Below are positions 28,735-42,976 of a stretch of 64,000 bases of DNA, piece by piece. The position numbers and the translations under genes are program-made. The DNA lies in assembly GCA_963724695.1 (NCBI GenBank), contig CAVRVW010000011.1, positions 310,001 to 374,000 on the forward strand, read 5' to 3'. Numbering within the stretch: the first letter of the stretch is position 1; each line of letters begins with the position of its first letter. Origin of the DNA: CAVQFD01 sp963724695. GTDB lineage: Bacteria; Acidobacteriota; Vicinamibacteria; Vicinamibacterales; CAVVIG01. The notes below the pieces were generated by a model that had not been told where the DNA came from, did no database searches, and was given only the letters and a program-made list of their open reading frames with translations.

Positions 28735-29119
28735 CATAAGAAACTCGAACTTACGCTGACCGGCTTAAGGCTTCAGGCTTCATGGCTTAGGCACTTTCGT
28801 GCCTGAGGCCTGAAGGCCTGAGCCTTGAGCCAACCTGCGTGAGTTTTATGCACACTGCGTGTGTGTGGTCGGAAAAAACTACCGTTTGCAGGATATTCAG
28901 TTGATAAAGATCACAGGCGCTTCGGCCCTTGGCCTTCGCGCCAGCTCGGTTCGCTCGCGGGGCCCGACGCCCCGCTCCGCTCCCTCGCATGTCGTCGTCG
29001 CACCCCTTGCTGTTGGTGCGACCGAACTCTCAGCGACGCCACTTGCGTCGACCTGGCAGCGCTGGCCTTCGAGCTCCGGCGATCCTGGCCAATGCCTGAT
29101 TACCCATTACAGTCCAAAG
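28735..29119 (-). other. tRNA-Ala to 23S spacer: array hairpin, processing arm, element F
   Basis: The 385-bp spacer holds a near-complete 33-bp-arm hairpin built from 7-bp units (28762-28794 and 28799-28831, loop TTTC; GGCTTAAGGCTTCAGGCTTC against GCCTGAAGGCCTGAGCCTTG), the 23S processing arm (28876-28903), and a GCGGGG-CCCGACG-CCCCGC hairpin at 28957-28975 that shares GGGCCCCGCGAGCG with copy E of the dispersed element. No gene seen. Confidence 0.7.
28876..28903 (-). other. 23S processing stem, 5' arm
   Basis: Perfect 28-nt complement of 25673-25700. It lies about 140 nt upstream of the mature 23S 5' end, so the array hairpin at 28762-28831 would sit inside the processing loop and be trimmed with the precursor. 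Confidence 0.9.
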
Positions 29120-29192
29120 TGGAGAATACCGGGCTCGAACCGGTGACCTCCTGGTTGCAAACCAGGCGCTCTCCCAGCTGAGCTAATTCCCC
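29120..29192 (-). tRNA. tRNA-Ala (anticodon UGC)
   Basis: 73 nt without encoded CCA: acceptor GGGGAAT/ATTCTCC with one G-U pair, D arm GCTC/GAGC, anticodon stem CCTGG/CCAGG with loop TTTGCAA, T arm CACCGGTTCGAGCCCGGT. Standard rRNA-spacer tRNA. Confidence 0.96.
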
Positions 29193-29333
29193 GTATTGAG
29201 TTGTGCTGTGCTTGTCTCGCGCGTCGGAAGGAAGGTTGGAGTGATTACGACCCGAACGACCCTTCTCGCGCTAGGCACTACGCCATCCCAATAAGCGCTC
29301 CTTGCTGTTCGACCGTTTCGCTGACGAGCTTGC

Positions 29334-31178
<1,845 letters not shown>

Positions 31179-31539
31179 AACGCGTTCGCCGCCGCACCGG
31201 CTTGCGCCCGATGCCTCGACAGAACTATTTAACGCGAGGCCGATTGATTGGCTCTGCGTTGTTCAATCCGTTATTTATGTAGGTGGTTCATCGCCAGTCG
31301 CCTTCGCACGGACTGACAACTCCGGTCGACCGATTCCGCGACGCCACCCGCTGACTCTCATTGTCCGACTCCGACTCTCGCGCTTGAGCGGCCCTCGAGC
31401 TTCGTCGGGACAGGGTTCTTGTGTGTGCTTGCACGCACTATCTAGTTTTCAAAGAACCGACCCGACCCGTGCGCCCGTGGCGCCCGGGTTCTCACCATCC
31501 ACGCTCGGCCACGCCGACCGTCTTCAGGGGAACCTTCTA
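31179..31539 (-). other. rRNA operon leader with boxA and 16S processing arm
   Basis: Transcribed leader upstream of 16S, about 350 nt. CTATCTAGTTTTCAAAGAAC (31438-31457) pairs with 29481-29502 at 20 of 22 positions, forming the 16S processing stem. Read on the minus strand the same sequence contains GGTTCTTTGAAAAC, a boxA-type antitermination signal. No ORF of interest. Confidence 0.75.
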
Positions 31540-31568
31540 AGGTTAGTAAAAGGTCCTGACCGTGTCAA
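31540..31568 (-). promoter_or_regulatory. rRNA operon promoter (sigma70-type)
   Basis: On the minus strand TTGACA (31568-31563), 17-bp spacer, TAACCT (31545-31540), preceded by an A-rich tract (GAAAAAAGTGG, 31581-31571) that could act as an UP element. Predicted transcription start near 31532. Confidence 0.75.
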
Positions 31569-31782
31569 CCACTTTTTTCTCGCCCCCGCACAAAACAGCC
31601 AACGGTAGAGCCGGCTTCAGCAGGGCCTGGTCAATCCTGGTTAATCACGATTCGTCGAACTCAGGAAACGCTCGAGCTTGGAAACGCCTGTCGGACGAAC
31701 CTGGCAGTTTTCCGCGGAAATCTGCTTGCGGGTCTCACGCTCCGAACGTCCAGCGAGTTTAGGCGTACCGCACCGCACCCTG

Positions 31783-33067
<1,285 letters not shown>

Positions 33068-33145
33068 CGCCAAAGCGTTTTACTATATCAGTCGATGGCG
33101 ACCGTTCGACCGGCCGAGGGTGGTCCCGAGAGTAGTCGAAGGACG

Positions 33146-33970
33146 ATGACCCGCCGCGCCTGGCTCAAGACTCTCGTCGCGGGCAGCGTCGGCGCCGCCA
33201 CCGGGTTGGGCGTGTACGGCGTATACGAGCGCAACGCGATCGGCCTGACGCGACTCGAGCTGCCGGTCGCGGGACTGTCGCCCGGACTCGCCGGGCTGCG
33301 CATCGGCCTCATGACCGATGTGCACCGCAGCCGCTGGGTGTCAGCTGACGATGTCACGGCCGCGGTGACCCTGCTGCTGTCGGCCGCGCCGGATCTCATC
33401 GTGCTCGGCGGCGACTATGTCAGCTTCGCTGACCGGGCATTTGTCGGCCCCGTGGCCGAGGTGCTGCGCCCGCTCTCGGCGCCGCACGGCGTCTTCGGCA
33501 TCCTGGGCAACCACGACAACGAGCGTGACATTTCCAGGGCCCTCTCGGGCCAGCGTGTCCAGATGCTCAACGATGCCCGCACGACGCTGACCATCAGGGG
33601 CGAGCCGCTGGAGCTGGCTGGACTGCGATACTGGACGCGGCGCCCAGCCGACATCGCATCCGTTCTCCGAGGCGCGACGGGCACGGTGGTCCTGCTCGCG
33701 CACGATCCACGACGCCTGCGAGACGCCTCAGGGCTCAACGTCCCGCTGGTCCTCTCGGGCCACACGCACGGAGGTCAGGTTGTTCTGCCTGGCGTTGGCC
33801 CGCTGGCCGCACGGAGGTTTCCGGTCGTGTCGGGCATGGAACGCGAAGGCCAGACGACGATCTTCGTCAGCCGCGGCGTGGGCACCGTCTACGCGCCGAT
33901 CCGGATCAACTGTCCGCCGGAAGTTGCGCTGCTCACCCTCGCGCCTGACCCGTCCTACTCTCCCGCCTGA
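33146..33970 (+). CDS. Tat-type exported metallophosphoesterase (YaeI-like)
   Basis: 274 residues from ATG 33146 (GAAGGA upstream); this start puts the twin-arginine sequence TRRAWLKTLVAGSVGAATG at the N-terminus, suggesting Tat export or a membrane anchor. An earlier ATG at 33095 would add 17 residues. Calcineurin-like motifs in order: GLMTDVHRS (D-x-H), VLGGDYVSF (GD), ILGNHDNE (GNHD), VLLAHDPRRL and LSGHTHGGQVVLPG (GHxH). Known relatives act on UDP-diacylglucosamine-type or other phosphodiesters; the substrate here is unknown. Divergent from tyrS with under 80 bp between starts. Confidence 0.9.
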   Translation: MTRRAWLKTLVAGSVGAATGLGVYGVYERNAIGLTRLELPVAGLSPGLAGLRIGLMTDVHRSRWVSADDVTAAVTLLLSAAPDLIVLGGDYVSFADRAFVGPVAEVLRPLSAPHGVFGILGNHDNERDISRALSGQRVQMLNDARTTLTIRGEPLELAGLRYWTRRPADIASVLRGATGTVVLLAHDPRRLRDASGLNVPLVLSGHTHGGQVVLPGVGPLAARRFPVVSGMEREGQTTIFVSRGVGTVYAPIRINCPPEVALLTLAPDPSYSPA

Positions 33971-34000
33971 CCGAACCCGGTCTCGCGCCTGGGGTCCGAA

Positions 34001-34627
34001 TCATCCTCGGGCGAACCGACGGCCCTGCAGGTGCCACCGTCCCTCGAGCAGCAGTCGAATGGCCTCGGGATAGAGACGGTGCTCTTCGACCAGGATGCGC
34101 TCGGAGAGGGATGCGACCGTGTCTCCATCGAGCACGGGCACCGCCGCCTGAAGAAGGATAGGGCCGCCATCGAGCTCTGCGGTGACGAGGTGCACGGTCA
34201 CGCCACTCACCCGAACGCCATGGTCGAGCGCCTGACGCTGCGCGTCGAGGCCAGGGAATGAGGGAAGGAGCGAAGGGTGAATGTTCAAGATCCGCTCGGG
34301 GAACGCGTCGAGGAGCGGCTGACCGACGAGCCGCATGAAGCCGGCCAGGCAAACGAGATCCACGCCGTGCTGCTGCAACGTCTCGACAATCGAGCGGTCG
34401 TATCCCGGACGATCGGTGGACAGCCTGGGATCCAGGTACACGGCCTCGATACCTGCCTCGCGGGCCCGCAGGAGACCAGGCGCATCCGAGCGATTCGAGA
34501 TGACCACCGCAATCCTGGCGTCGAGCTGACCTCGCCCAATCGCCTCAATGATCGACTGGAGATTGCTCCCCCGCCCGGAGATCAGGACACCTAGTTGATG
34601 TGCTCGGGTGGATTCAGCCATCGGCAT
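34001..34627 (-). CDS. purN: Phosphoribosylglycinamide formyltransferase PurN
   Basis: 208 residues; formyl-THF-dependent transfer to GAR, third step of purine synthesis. Hallmarks: LGVLISGRGSNLQSIIEAIG, LAGFMRLVGQPLLDAFPERI, then LNIHPSLLPSFPGLDAQRQA with the catalytic Asn-His and TAELDGGPILLQAAVPV with the Asp. Either the ATG at 34627 or one two codons later can start. Last purine gene of the cluster, 44 bp after purM. Confidence 0.95.
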   Translation of the reverse strand: MPMAESTRAHQLGVLISGRGSNLQSIIEAIGRGQLDARIAVVISNRSDAPGLLRAREAGIEAVYLDPRLSTDRPGYDRSIVETLQQHGVDLVCLAGFMRLVGQPLLDAFPERILNIHPSLLPSFPGLDAQRQALDHGVRVSGVTVHLVTAELDGGPILLQAAVPVLDGDTVASLSERILVEEHRLYPEAIRLLLEGRWHLQGRRFARG

Positions 34628-34671
34628 TGTCGCGAGTGTGAAGGCCTCGACGAGTGGATGGTGCGAGGAGG

Positions 34672-35698
34672 CTAGAGGAATTCAACTTTGCGGTCGCCGG
34701 AGGTGACCGAGCCGATGCGGAAGGCTGCGGGCTCGCCATGCTCTCTGAGAGACGACAGCACGCGGTCGGCGTCGGACGCCGCACAGACCACGATCAGACC
34801 GACACCCATGTTGAACGCGCGGAGCATCTCGTCGCGGTCGATGGCGCCCCGTTCGCGCGATCAGCCGGAACAACGGGGGCACGGTCCACGTGTTGAGGTC
34901 GATCGCGGCGCCGCAGCCTTCCGGGAGCGTCCTCGGCAGGTTCTCGGTGATGCCGCCTCCGGTGATGTGGGCCATCCCCTTGACCAGGTTCGCTGCCAGC
35001 AGCGGCCGCACGGCGGCCAGATACGAGCGGTGAGGCGCCAGCAGCGCATCCCCCACCGTGGCCCCGAGCTCGGGGACCACCGTCTCCGGCGCATACCCGC
35101 ACACGTCAAACAGCACACGACGCGCGAGCGAGTACCCGTTCGTGTGGAGACCGGCCGACGGCAGCGCGACCAGCGCGTCCCCTGGCACCGTTCGCCGCCC
35201 ATCGACGATGCAGGCCCGGTCCACGGCGCCCACGATGAAGCCGGCGATGTCGTACTCCCCGTCGGCGTAAAAGCCCGGCATCTCCGCGGTCTCGCCCCCA
35301 AGAAGCGCGCACCCGTTCTCCCGGCACCCGCGTGCCACGCCCGCCACCACTTGTTCCGCGACGGCCGGCAACAAGCGGCCGGTCGCAAGATAATCGAGGA
35401 AGAACAGGGGCTCGGCGCCCTGCACGAGGATGTCGTTGACGCAGTGGTTGACCAGGTCGGCGCCGATCGTGTCGTGCCGGCCGGTCATGAACGCGACCTT
35501 GAGCTTGGTACCGACCCCGTCTGCGCTCGACACGAGCACCGGTTCGCGGTAGCGGTCCGCATCGAGGCGGAACAGCCCACCGAACGACCCGATCTCAGAC
35601 AGCACGCCAGGCGTGGTCGTCGATCGTGCGAGCGCCTTGATCCGACGGACGGCCTCGTTTCCCGCGTCGATGTCGACGCCAGACTGCCTGTAGTCCAT
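34672..35698 (-). CDS. purM: Phosphoribosylformylglycinamidine cyclo-ligase PurM (one frame break)
   Basis: AIR synthetase. Start ATG 35698 shares a base with the upstream stop (TGATG). YRQSGVDIDAGNEAVRRIK, LVSSADGVGTKLKVAF, NHCVNDILVQGAEPLFFLDY, GCALLGGETAEMPGFYADGE, AHITGGGITENLPRTLPEG are canonical. One extra G near 34850 breaks the frame after LFRLIARTG; in the next frame the true C-terminus AIDRDEMLRAFNMGVGLIVV ... FRIGSVTSGDRKVEFL follows to a TAG at 34672. Probably a sequence error. Confidence 0.93.
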
Positions 35699-36912
35699 CA
35701 GAAGTCCAGCTTCCCGATCACACTCTGAAGCAATGCGCGCGCGGGTGACCCATCGCCTGACTCCCAGTAGGAGCGGCGCACGAACGCGAAGAAGCGCTCT
35801 TTCTCGAGGTCCTCTTCGAGCATGTCAAACCCCTCGGCGAGGAGCGACAGCGCCTCGTCACGCCTCGGGTGAGTCGCCAGTGTGGACATCATCAGCTGGG
35901 TGTTCCGAAGGGCCACGGTCGCCACCGCCAGGGCCACCGGCGCCCGCGTCGGGTCCTGTGAGGGAATGCCGACCGCGAAGAGCGCTTCGACCGCGGTGGC
36001 CCGCCCGCTGACACCGAGAGCACCCAGCCCGAACGCGGCGTTCCTGAGCAGTTCCTGGAAGCCAGGGTTGGTGTCGGTGAACTTCAGCGTCTCGATCGTG
36101 AAGCTCTCGTGGGACTCGCAATTGACGCCGAGGAGGCAAATCGCCGACGCGATCGACGGCTGCCGGTTTCGCGGCGCGCTCCGCTGCAACGCGGCCATCG
36201 TCTCCAGCGTCGACTTGTCTCCAATCTTCCCGAGCGCCAGCACCGCATCGTCCTGCAGCGGACCATCGAGCTTGGCGACGGCCAGAATCGCCGGCACCGC
36301 GTACTGCGCCTTGTAGTCGCCGAGCGCTTCGATGACGGCCCCCCGGAAGAAGTCCTCGCCCCTGCCGACGTCGGTCACGAGCACCTGCTGGGCCTTCGCG
36401 TTGGTACGCGCGGCCGACGCGAGCGCGCGCACGAGAGCCGGCCGGACGAATTCGGCCTGTTCCTTGTCGACGCCACCGACCAGCCGCTGGGTGACATCGG
36501 GATCCGGATTCCGCTCGAAGTAGCTGTACGCGACCGTGCGCAGCCGATCGTTGGGACTCGACAGCGCCTCGCGCATCGCATCCCCCGTGCGTGGGTCGTT
36601 GAACCCGGTGAGCAGCACGAGCGCGCGGTACCGCACGTACCCGTCCTTGTGCTCGTCGACGGCCCGGAGCAAGGCGGGAGCGGCCTGGCTGTTGGGCGTG
36701 CGACGCACCGTGCGCGCCGCCGCAGTGCGCGTGGGATAGTCGAGGTCTCCAAGCTTGTCGATGGCGGCCTGGAGCTGTTCTGGCGCGACAGCGGCAGGCG
36801 CGTTGGGCTCCTGCGCTGGTTGCAACGGAGCAGCCGCGCCGACCCACGCCGTGCCGACGCCCACCAGCAGGAGGGCCCCTGCCCACGCGCGAAATGCCTT
36901 CGTCGTCTTCAT
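35698..36912 (-). CDS. Exported HEAT-repeat protein inside the purine operon
   Basis: 404 residues from ATG 36912, which is 8 bp after the purF stop and precedes a signal peptide (AWAGALLLVGVGTAWVGAAA). The rest is alpha-helical repeats of HEAT/PBS-lyase type: YPTRTAAARTVRRTPNSQAA, YVRYRALVLLTGFNDPRTGD, DRLRTVAYSYFERNPDPDVT, AVPAILAVAKLDGPLQDDAV, LALGKIGDKSTLETM. No enzymatic motif. It is embedded between purF and purM with overlapping or near-overlapping junctions, so it is transcribed with them. A periplasmic scaffold protein in a cytosolic biosynthetic operon is unexpected; a functional link to purine synthesis is not shown by the sequence. Confidence 0.82.
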   Translation of the reverse strand: MKTTKAFRAWAGALLLVGVGTAWVGAAAPLQPAQEPNAPAAVAPEQLQAAIDKLGDLDYPTRTAAARTVRRTPNSQAAPALLRAVDEHKDGYVRYRALVLLTGFNDPRTGDAMREALSSPNDRLRTVAYSYFERNPDPDVTQRLVGGVDKEQAEFVRPALVRALASAARTNAKAQQVLVTDVGRGEDFFRGAVIEALGDYKAQYAVPAILAVAKLDGPLQDDAVLALGKIGDKSTLETMAALQRSAPRNRQPSIASAICLLGVNCESHESFTIETLKFTDTNPGFQELLRNAAFGLGALGVSGRATAVEALFAVGIPSQDPTRAPVALAVATVALRNTQLMMSTLATHPRRDEALSLLAEGFDMLEEDLEKERFFAFVRRSYWESGDGSPARALLQSVIGKLDF

Positions 36913-36920
36913 CGTGTCGG

Positions 36921-38339
36921 TCAGCGCGGAATCGGTTCCTTGTCGAGCTTCAGCGCGAGTTGCAGGTAGCTCTTCTCGTCCCTCGGGAACTCGACCGGAT
37001 ATTGCCCTGTGTAGCACGAGCTGCAATACCCGGTCCGGCCCGACCCCACAGCGGTCATCAAGCCCTCGTGGCTCAGATAGCCCAGGCTGTCGGCCTCGAG
37101 GAAGTCGCGCACTTCGTCAAGTGTGTGCGTGGCCGCAATGAGCTCCGAGCGCCTCGGCGTGTCGACGCCGTAGAAGCACGGCGAGATCGTCGGCGGACAG
37201 CTGATCCGCACGTGGACCTCGCTCGCGCCAGCGGCCCGCACCATGCCGACAATCTTTCTGGACGTAGTGCCCCTGACAATCGAGTCGTCGACCAGGACCA
37301 CGCGCCTGCCCTCCAGAATGCTCCTGACAGGGTTGAGCTTCACCTTGACGCCGAAATGGCGGATGGCGGACTGAGGCTGAATGAACGTGCGCCCGACGTA
37401 ATGGTTGCGAATCAGGCCCATGCGGAGCGGTAAGCCCGCCTCGTCTGCGAAGCCCATCGCGGCACAGACGCCCGAGTCCGGCACGGGTACGACGACGTCT
37501 GCGTCGACGCGCTGTTCGCGGGCCAGCATGCGGCCCAGGTTCGTGCGCACCTCGTTGACGCTTCGACCGAACACGTAGCTGTCGGGCCTTGCGAAGTACA
37601 CGTGCTCGAACACGCAATGCGCGAGAGGCGCGGCGGGAAACGGCTTGATGGACTTGAGCCCCGCGGCGCTGATCACGACCACCTCGCCGGGGTCCACATC
37701 TCTCAGGTACGTGGCGCCGATGAGATCCATCGCGCATGTCTCGGAGCAGATCACATAGGCGGCGCCCAGCCTGCCGATCGCCAGCGGCCGGAAGCCGTGG
37801 GGATCGCGGATCGCGATGAGCCGATCCTTGGTCATCAGCAGGAAGGAGAAAGCGCCCTGGATCTGGGCGATGGACTCCACGAGCGCGTCCTCGACGGTGG
37901 GCGCCTTCGATCGCGCGTACAGGTGCAACACCACCTCGGTGTCGGACGTGGACTGGAAGATCGAGCCCTGTCGGACCAGGTCGTCGCGGAGCTCGCCGGC
38001 GTTGACCAGGTTCCCGTTGTGGCAGATGCCGATCTGGCCGTGGGCGCAGTCGATGAGAAACGGCTGGGCGTTGGAGAGACGGCTCTCGCCGGCCGTCGAG
38101 TACCGCACGTGGCCAAACGCCATGTCGCCGGGCAGGCGCGAGAGGACGTCGTTGTTGAAGACGTCGGCCACGTGGCCCATTCCGATCGAGACCCGGACGT
38201 CCTGGCCATCCGAGGAGGCAATCCCGGCGCTCTCCTGTCCGCGGTGCTGGAGCGCGTAGAGGCCCAGGTAGGTCATGTTGGCGGCCTCGGGATGCCCGAA
38301 GATGCCGAAGAGGCCGCACTCTTCTCTGAACTTGTCCAT
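36921..38339 (-). CDS. purF: Amidophosphoribosyltransferase PurF
   Basis: 472 residues; first committed step of purine synthesis (PRPP + Gln to phosphoribosylamine). N-terminal MDKFREECGLFGIFG implies propeptide cleavage before Cys8, the Ntn nucleophile. Glutaminase blocks YALQHRGQESAGIA, GHVRYSTAGESRLSNAQPF, GICHNGNLVNAGEL; PRPP-binding VVLVDDSIVRGTTSRKIVGM; C-terminal GYCSSCYTGQYP and other cysteines fit the Bacillus-type 4Fe-4S enzyme. Frame intact; 42 bp after purL. Confidence 0.97.
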   Translation of the reverse strand: MDKFREECGLFGIFGHPEAANMTYLGLYALQHRGQESAGIASSDGQDVRVSIGMGHVADVFNNDVLSRLPGDMAFGHVRYSTAGESRLSNAQPFLIDCAHGQIGICHNGNLVNAGELRDDLVRQGSIFQSTSDTEVVLHLYARSKAPTVEDALVESIAQIQGAFSFLLMTKDRLIAIRDPHGFRPLAIGRLGAAYVICSETCAMDLIGATYLRDVDPGEVVVISAAGLKSIKPFPAAPLAHCVFEHVYFARPDSYVFGRSVNEVRTNLGRMLAREQRVDADVVVPVPDSGVCAAMGFADEAGLPLRMGLIRNHYVGRTFIQPQSAIRHFGVKVKLNPVRSILEGRRVVLVDDSIVRGTTSRKIVGMVRAAGASEVHVRISCPPTISPCFYGVDTPRRSELIAATHTLDEVRDFLEADSLGYLSHEGLMTAVGSGRTGYCSSCYTGQYPVEFPRDEKSYLQLALKLDKEPIPR

Positions 38340-38381
38340 TATTTTCCTTGTGGCGGGGCTCCAGCTCCCGCCCTCACTCTA

Positions 38382-40615
<2,234 letters not shown>

Positions 40616-40619
<4 letters not shown>

Positions 40620-41332
40620 GAGACGGCCTGCATGCTCTTGCTCCTCGCAAACGCAGAGACGACCGACTGGAGGATGACCAGGCCGTCCGCGCTGCCGAGC
40701 GCCAGCTCACACGCGCGCTCCGGGTGCGGCATCATGCCCACGACGTTTCGCGCCTCGTTGCAGAGGCCCGCGATCGCGTGCACCGATCCGTTGGGGTTCG
40801 CCCCATCCTCCAGTGTGCCTTCCGGGGTGGTGTAGCGGAGGACGACCTGCCGATTCGCTTCGAGGCGCTCGAGCGTTTCTGGGGGCGCATAGTAGTTGCC
40901 TTCGCCGTGGCCGATGGGAATCCGCAGCACCTGACCGACGCTGGCGTCGGACGTGAACGGTGTGTCGGTTTGTTCGACGCGAACGTGCACATGCTCGCAT
41001 CGGTACTTGAGACCGCGGTTCCTGAGCATGGCGCCAGGCAGCATCCCCGCTTCGAGCAGCACCTGAAAGCCGTTGCAGATGCCGATCACGGGGCCACCGC
41101 GGTCGGCGAAGGCCTTGACCTCGCGCATGATCGGCGAGAAGCGCGCCATGGCGCCGGTCCGCAGGTAGTCGCCGTGTGCGAACCCGCCTGGCAACACGAC
41201 GACGTCTGCGCCCTTGAGGTCTGTGTCCTTGTGCCAGATGAGCTCGGCGGACTGGCCAAGGACGGCCGTCGCCGCGTGGTACGCGTCGTGGTCGCAATTG
41301 GAGCCGGGAAACACGATCACTGAAAATGTCAT
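40616..41332 (-). CDS. purQ: FGAM synthase glutaminase subunit PurQ
   Basis: 238 residues, class I glutamine amidotransferase. FSVIVFPGSNCDHDAYHAA at the N-terminus, nucleophile in VIGICNGFQVLLEAGMLPGA, and the His/Glu end MMPHPERACELALGSADG. The start codon is only 10 bp downstream of the conserved hairpin of dispersed element D (41343-41366), leaving just CAGAGTAAAGA as the ribosome-binding region; see finding. Confidence 0.96.
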
Positions 41333-41337
41333 TCTTT

Positions 41338-41400
41338 ACTCTGCGGTGGGGCCCCACCCCCACCGCCTGCCGCCGCTCGCTCGCTCTCGCTCGCGGCGAT
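41338..41400 (-). repeat. Dispersed hairpin element, copy D, in front of purQ
   Basis: GCGGTGGGG (41343-41351), loop CCCCAC, CCCCACCGC (41358-41366): a perfect 9-bp stem. On the plus strand it continues CTGCCGCCGCTCGCTCGCTC and TCGCTCGCGGCGATGG. On the minus strand the stem is followed by AGAGTAAAGAATG, comparable with AGTGAAGAAAG after copy B and AGTAAGAAAAG after copy C. Confidence 0.75.
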
Positions 41401-41441
41401 GGTTAGCAACGACTGTCCGCTCAGTGAAGGCTCTGGAGTTG

Positions 41442-41681
41442 TCAGTCGACTTCAATCCGATAACTTTCAATCACCGGGTTGGCGAGCAACTTATCGGCCA
41501 CTTCGGCGGCCAGCGCTTTTGCCTGGGCCGCCTCGGTCGTGGCCAGATCCAGCTCGAAGTACTTGCCTTGCCGGACATCTCCAACGCCGGCGTAACCGAG
41601 CGTGTGCAGGGCCTCGACAATCGTTCGCCCCTGCGGATCGAACACGGACGGCTTCAGGGTTACAAAGACACGGGCTCGCAT
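41442..41681 (-). CDS. purS: FGAM synthase subunit PurS
   Basis: 79 residues, small structural subunit bridging PurL and PurQ. ARVFVTLKPSVFDPQGRTIV, LHTLGYAGVGDVRQGKYFEL and ADKLLANPVIESYRIEV are canonical. Its start lies 22 bp inside the end of purB. The gap to purQ is occupied by dispersed element D. Confidence 0.96.
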   Translation of the reverse strand: MRARVFVTLKPSVFDPQGRTIVEALHTLGYAGVGDVRQGKYFELDLATTEAAQAKALAAEVADKLLANPVIESYRIEVD

Positions 41682-42970
41682 GCAAGGACTCTCAGGAAAA
41701 TGTCGTCCACGTATCGAAACTGTTCGTCGAGATCGAAGGCGCGCTCGATCTCGGCGGGCGACAAGCGTCCGGTCACGTCGGCGTCGGCAAGGAGCAGCGC
41801 CTTGAAGTCCTTCTGCTCGGCCATCGAACGCATGGCGTTCCGCTGCACGTACTCATACGCCAGCTCGCGCGACACGCCCTTTTTCGCCAGCTCGAGGAGC
41901 ACCGTGCCAGAGAACACCACGCCGCGTGAGCGACCGAGGTTCTCGCGCATGCGCTCGGGGTAGACGACCATCCCTCGCACGATCCGGGTGAAGCGGCGGA
42001 GCATGTGGTCGAGGGCGATGAAACTGTCCGGGAGGATGACGCGCTCGACCGACGAGTGCGAGATGTCGCGCTCGTGCCAGAGCGCGATGTTCTCGACCGC
42101 TGCGTGGCTGTTGGCGCGGACGAGCCGGGCCAGGCCGACGATCTGCTCGCAGCCGATGGGATTGCGCTTGTGGGGCATCGCCGAAGAGCCCTTCTGGCCC
42201 TTGGCGAACGGCTCCTCGACCTCGCCGATCTCGGTTTTCTGGAGCCCGCGAACCTCGAGCGCAAACTTCTCGAGCGACGCCGCGGCAATGGCCAGCGCGG
42301 ACATCAGCTCCGCGTGCCGGTCCCGCTGGATGACCTGAGACGCCACGGGCGCCGGCTCGAGCCCAAGCCGCCGGCACACGTCGGCTTCGATCGCCGGCGG
42401 CAGGTGCGCGAAGGTCCCGACCGCACCCGACAGCTTGCCCACGCTGATGACGGCCCTGGCCCGGCGCAGGCGCTCGATGTTCCGACCGGTCTCTGCGAAC
42501 CAGAGCGCAAGCTTCAGGCCGAACGTCATCGGCTCGGCGTGCACGCCGTGGGTCCGGCCGATCATCGGCGTCAGGCGGTGCTCCACCGCCCGGTCCCGGA
42601 CCGCCGCCGCCAGTGCGTCGAGATGCGCGAGGATGAGATCGCACGCTTCGCGCATCTGCAGCGCCTGCGCGGTATCGATGACGTCCGACGAAGTCATGCC
42701 GAAGTGGAGCCAGCGGGCGGAGGGCCCGACATGTTCGGCCACGGCGGTCGTGAACGCGATGACGTCGTGCTGCGTGGTGCGCTCGATTTCTTCGATGCGC
42801 GCGATGTCGAACGCCCCCTTCTCGCGGATGTCCCGGGCGGCCTCGACGGGCACGAGGCCGGCGTCGGCCATGGCCTCCGCCGCGGCCGTCTCCACGAGCA
42901 GCCAGGTCTCGTAGCGACGCTGGTCGCTCCAGATCCGGCCCATCTCAGGGTGCGTGTAGCGTGCGATCAC
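41660..42970 (-). CDS. purB: Adenylosuccinate lyase PurB
   Basis: 436 residues, fumarase/aspartase superfamily; acts in steps to AICAR and AMP. RYTHPEMGRIWSDQRRYETW, LHFGMTSSDVIDTAQALQM, LTPMIGRTHGVHAEPMTFGL and the signature loop KGSSAMPHKRNPIGCEQIVG are present. Frame intact. Six bp separate it from the M16 peptidase gene upstream; it overlaps purS by 22 bp. Confidence 0.97.
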   Translation of the reverse strand: MIARYTHPEMGRIWSDQRRYETWLLVETAAAEAMADAGLVPVEAARDIREKGAFDIARIEEIERTTQHDVIAFTTAVAEHVGPSARWLHFGMTSSDVIDTAQALQMREACDLILAHLDALAAAVRDRAVEHRLTPMIGRTHGVHAEPMTFGLKLALWFAETGRNIERLRRARAVISVGKLSGAVGTFAHLPPAIEADVCRRLGLEPAPVASQVIQRDRHAELMSALAIAAASLEKFALEVRGLQKTEIGEVEEPFAKGQKGSSAMPHKRNPIGCEQIVGLARLVRANSHAAVENIALWHERDISHSSVERVILPDSFIALDHMLRRFTRIVRGMVVYPERMRENLGRSRGVVFSGTVLLELAKKGVSRELAYEYVQRNAMRSMAEQKDFKALLLADADVTGRLSPAEIERAFDLDEQFRYVDDIFLRVLACEPVSL

Positions 42971-42976
42971 GAATGG

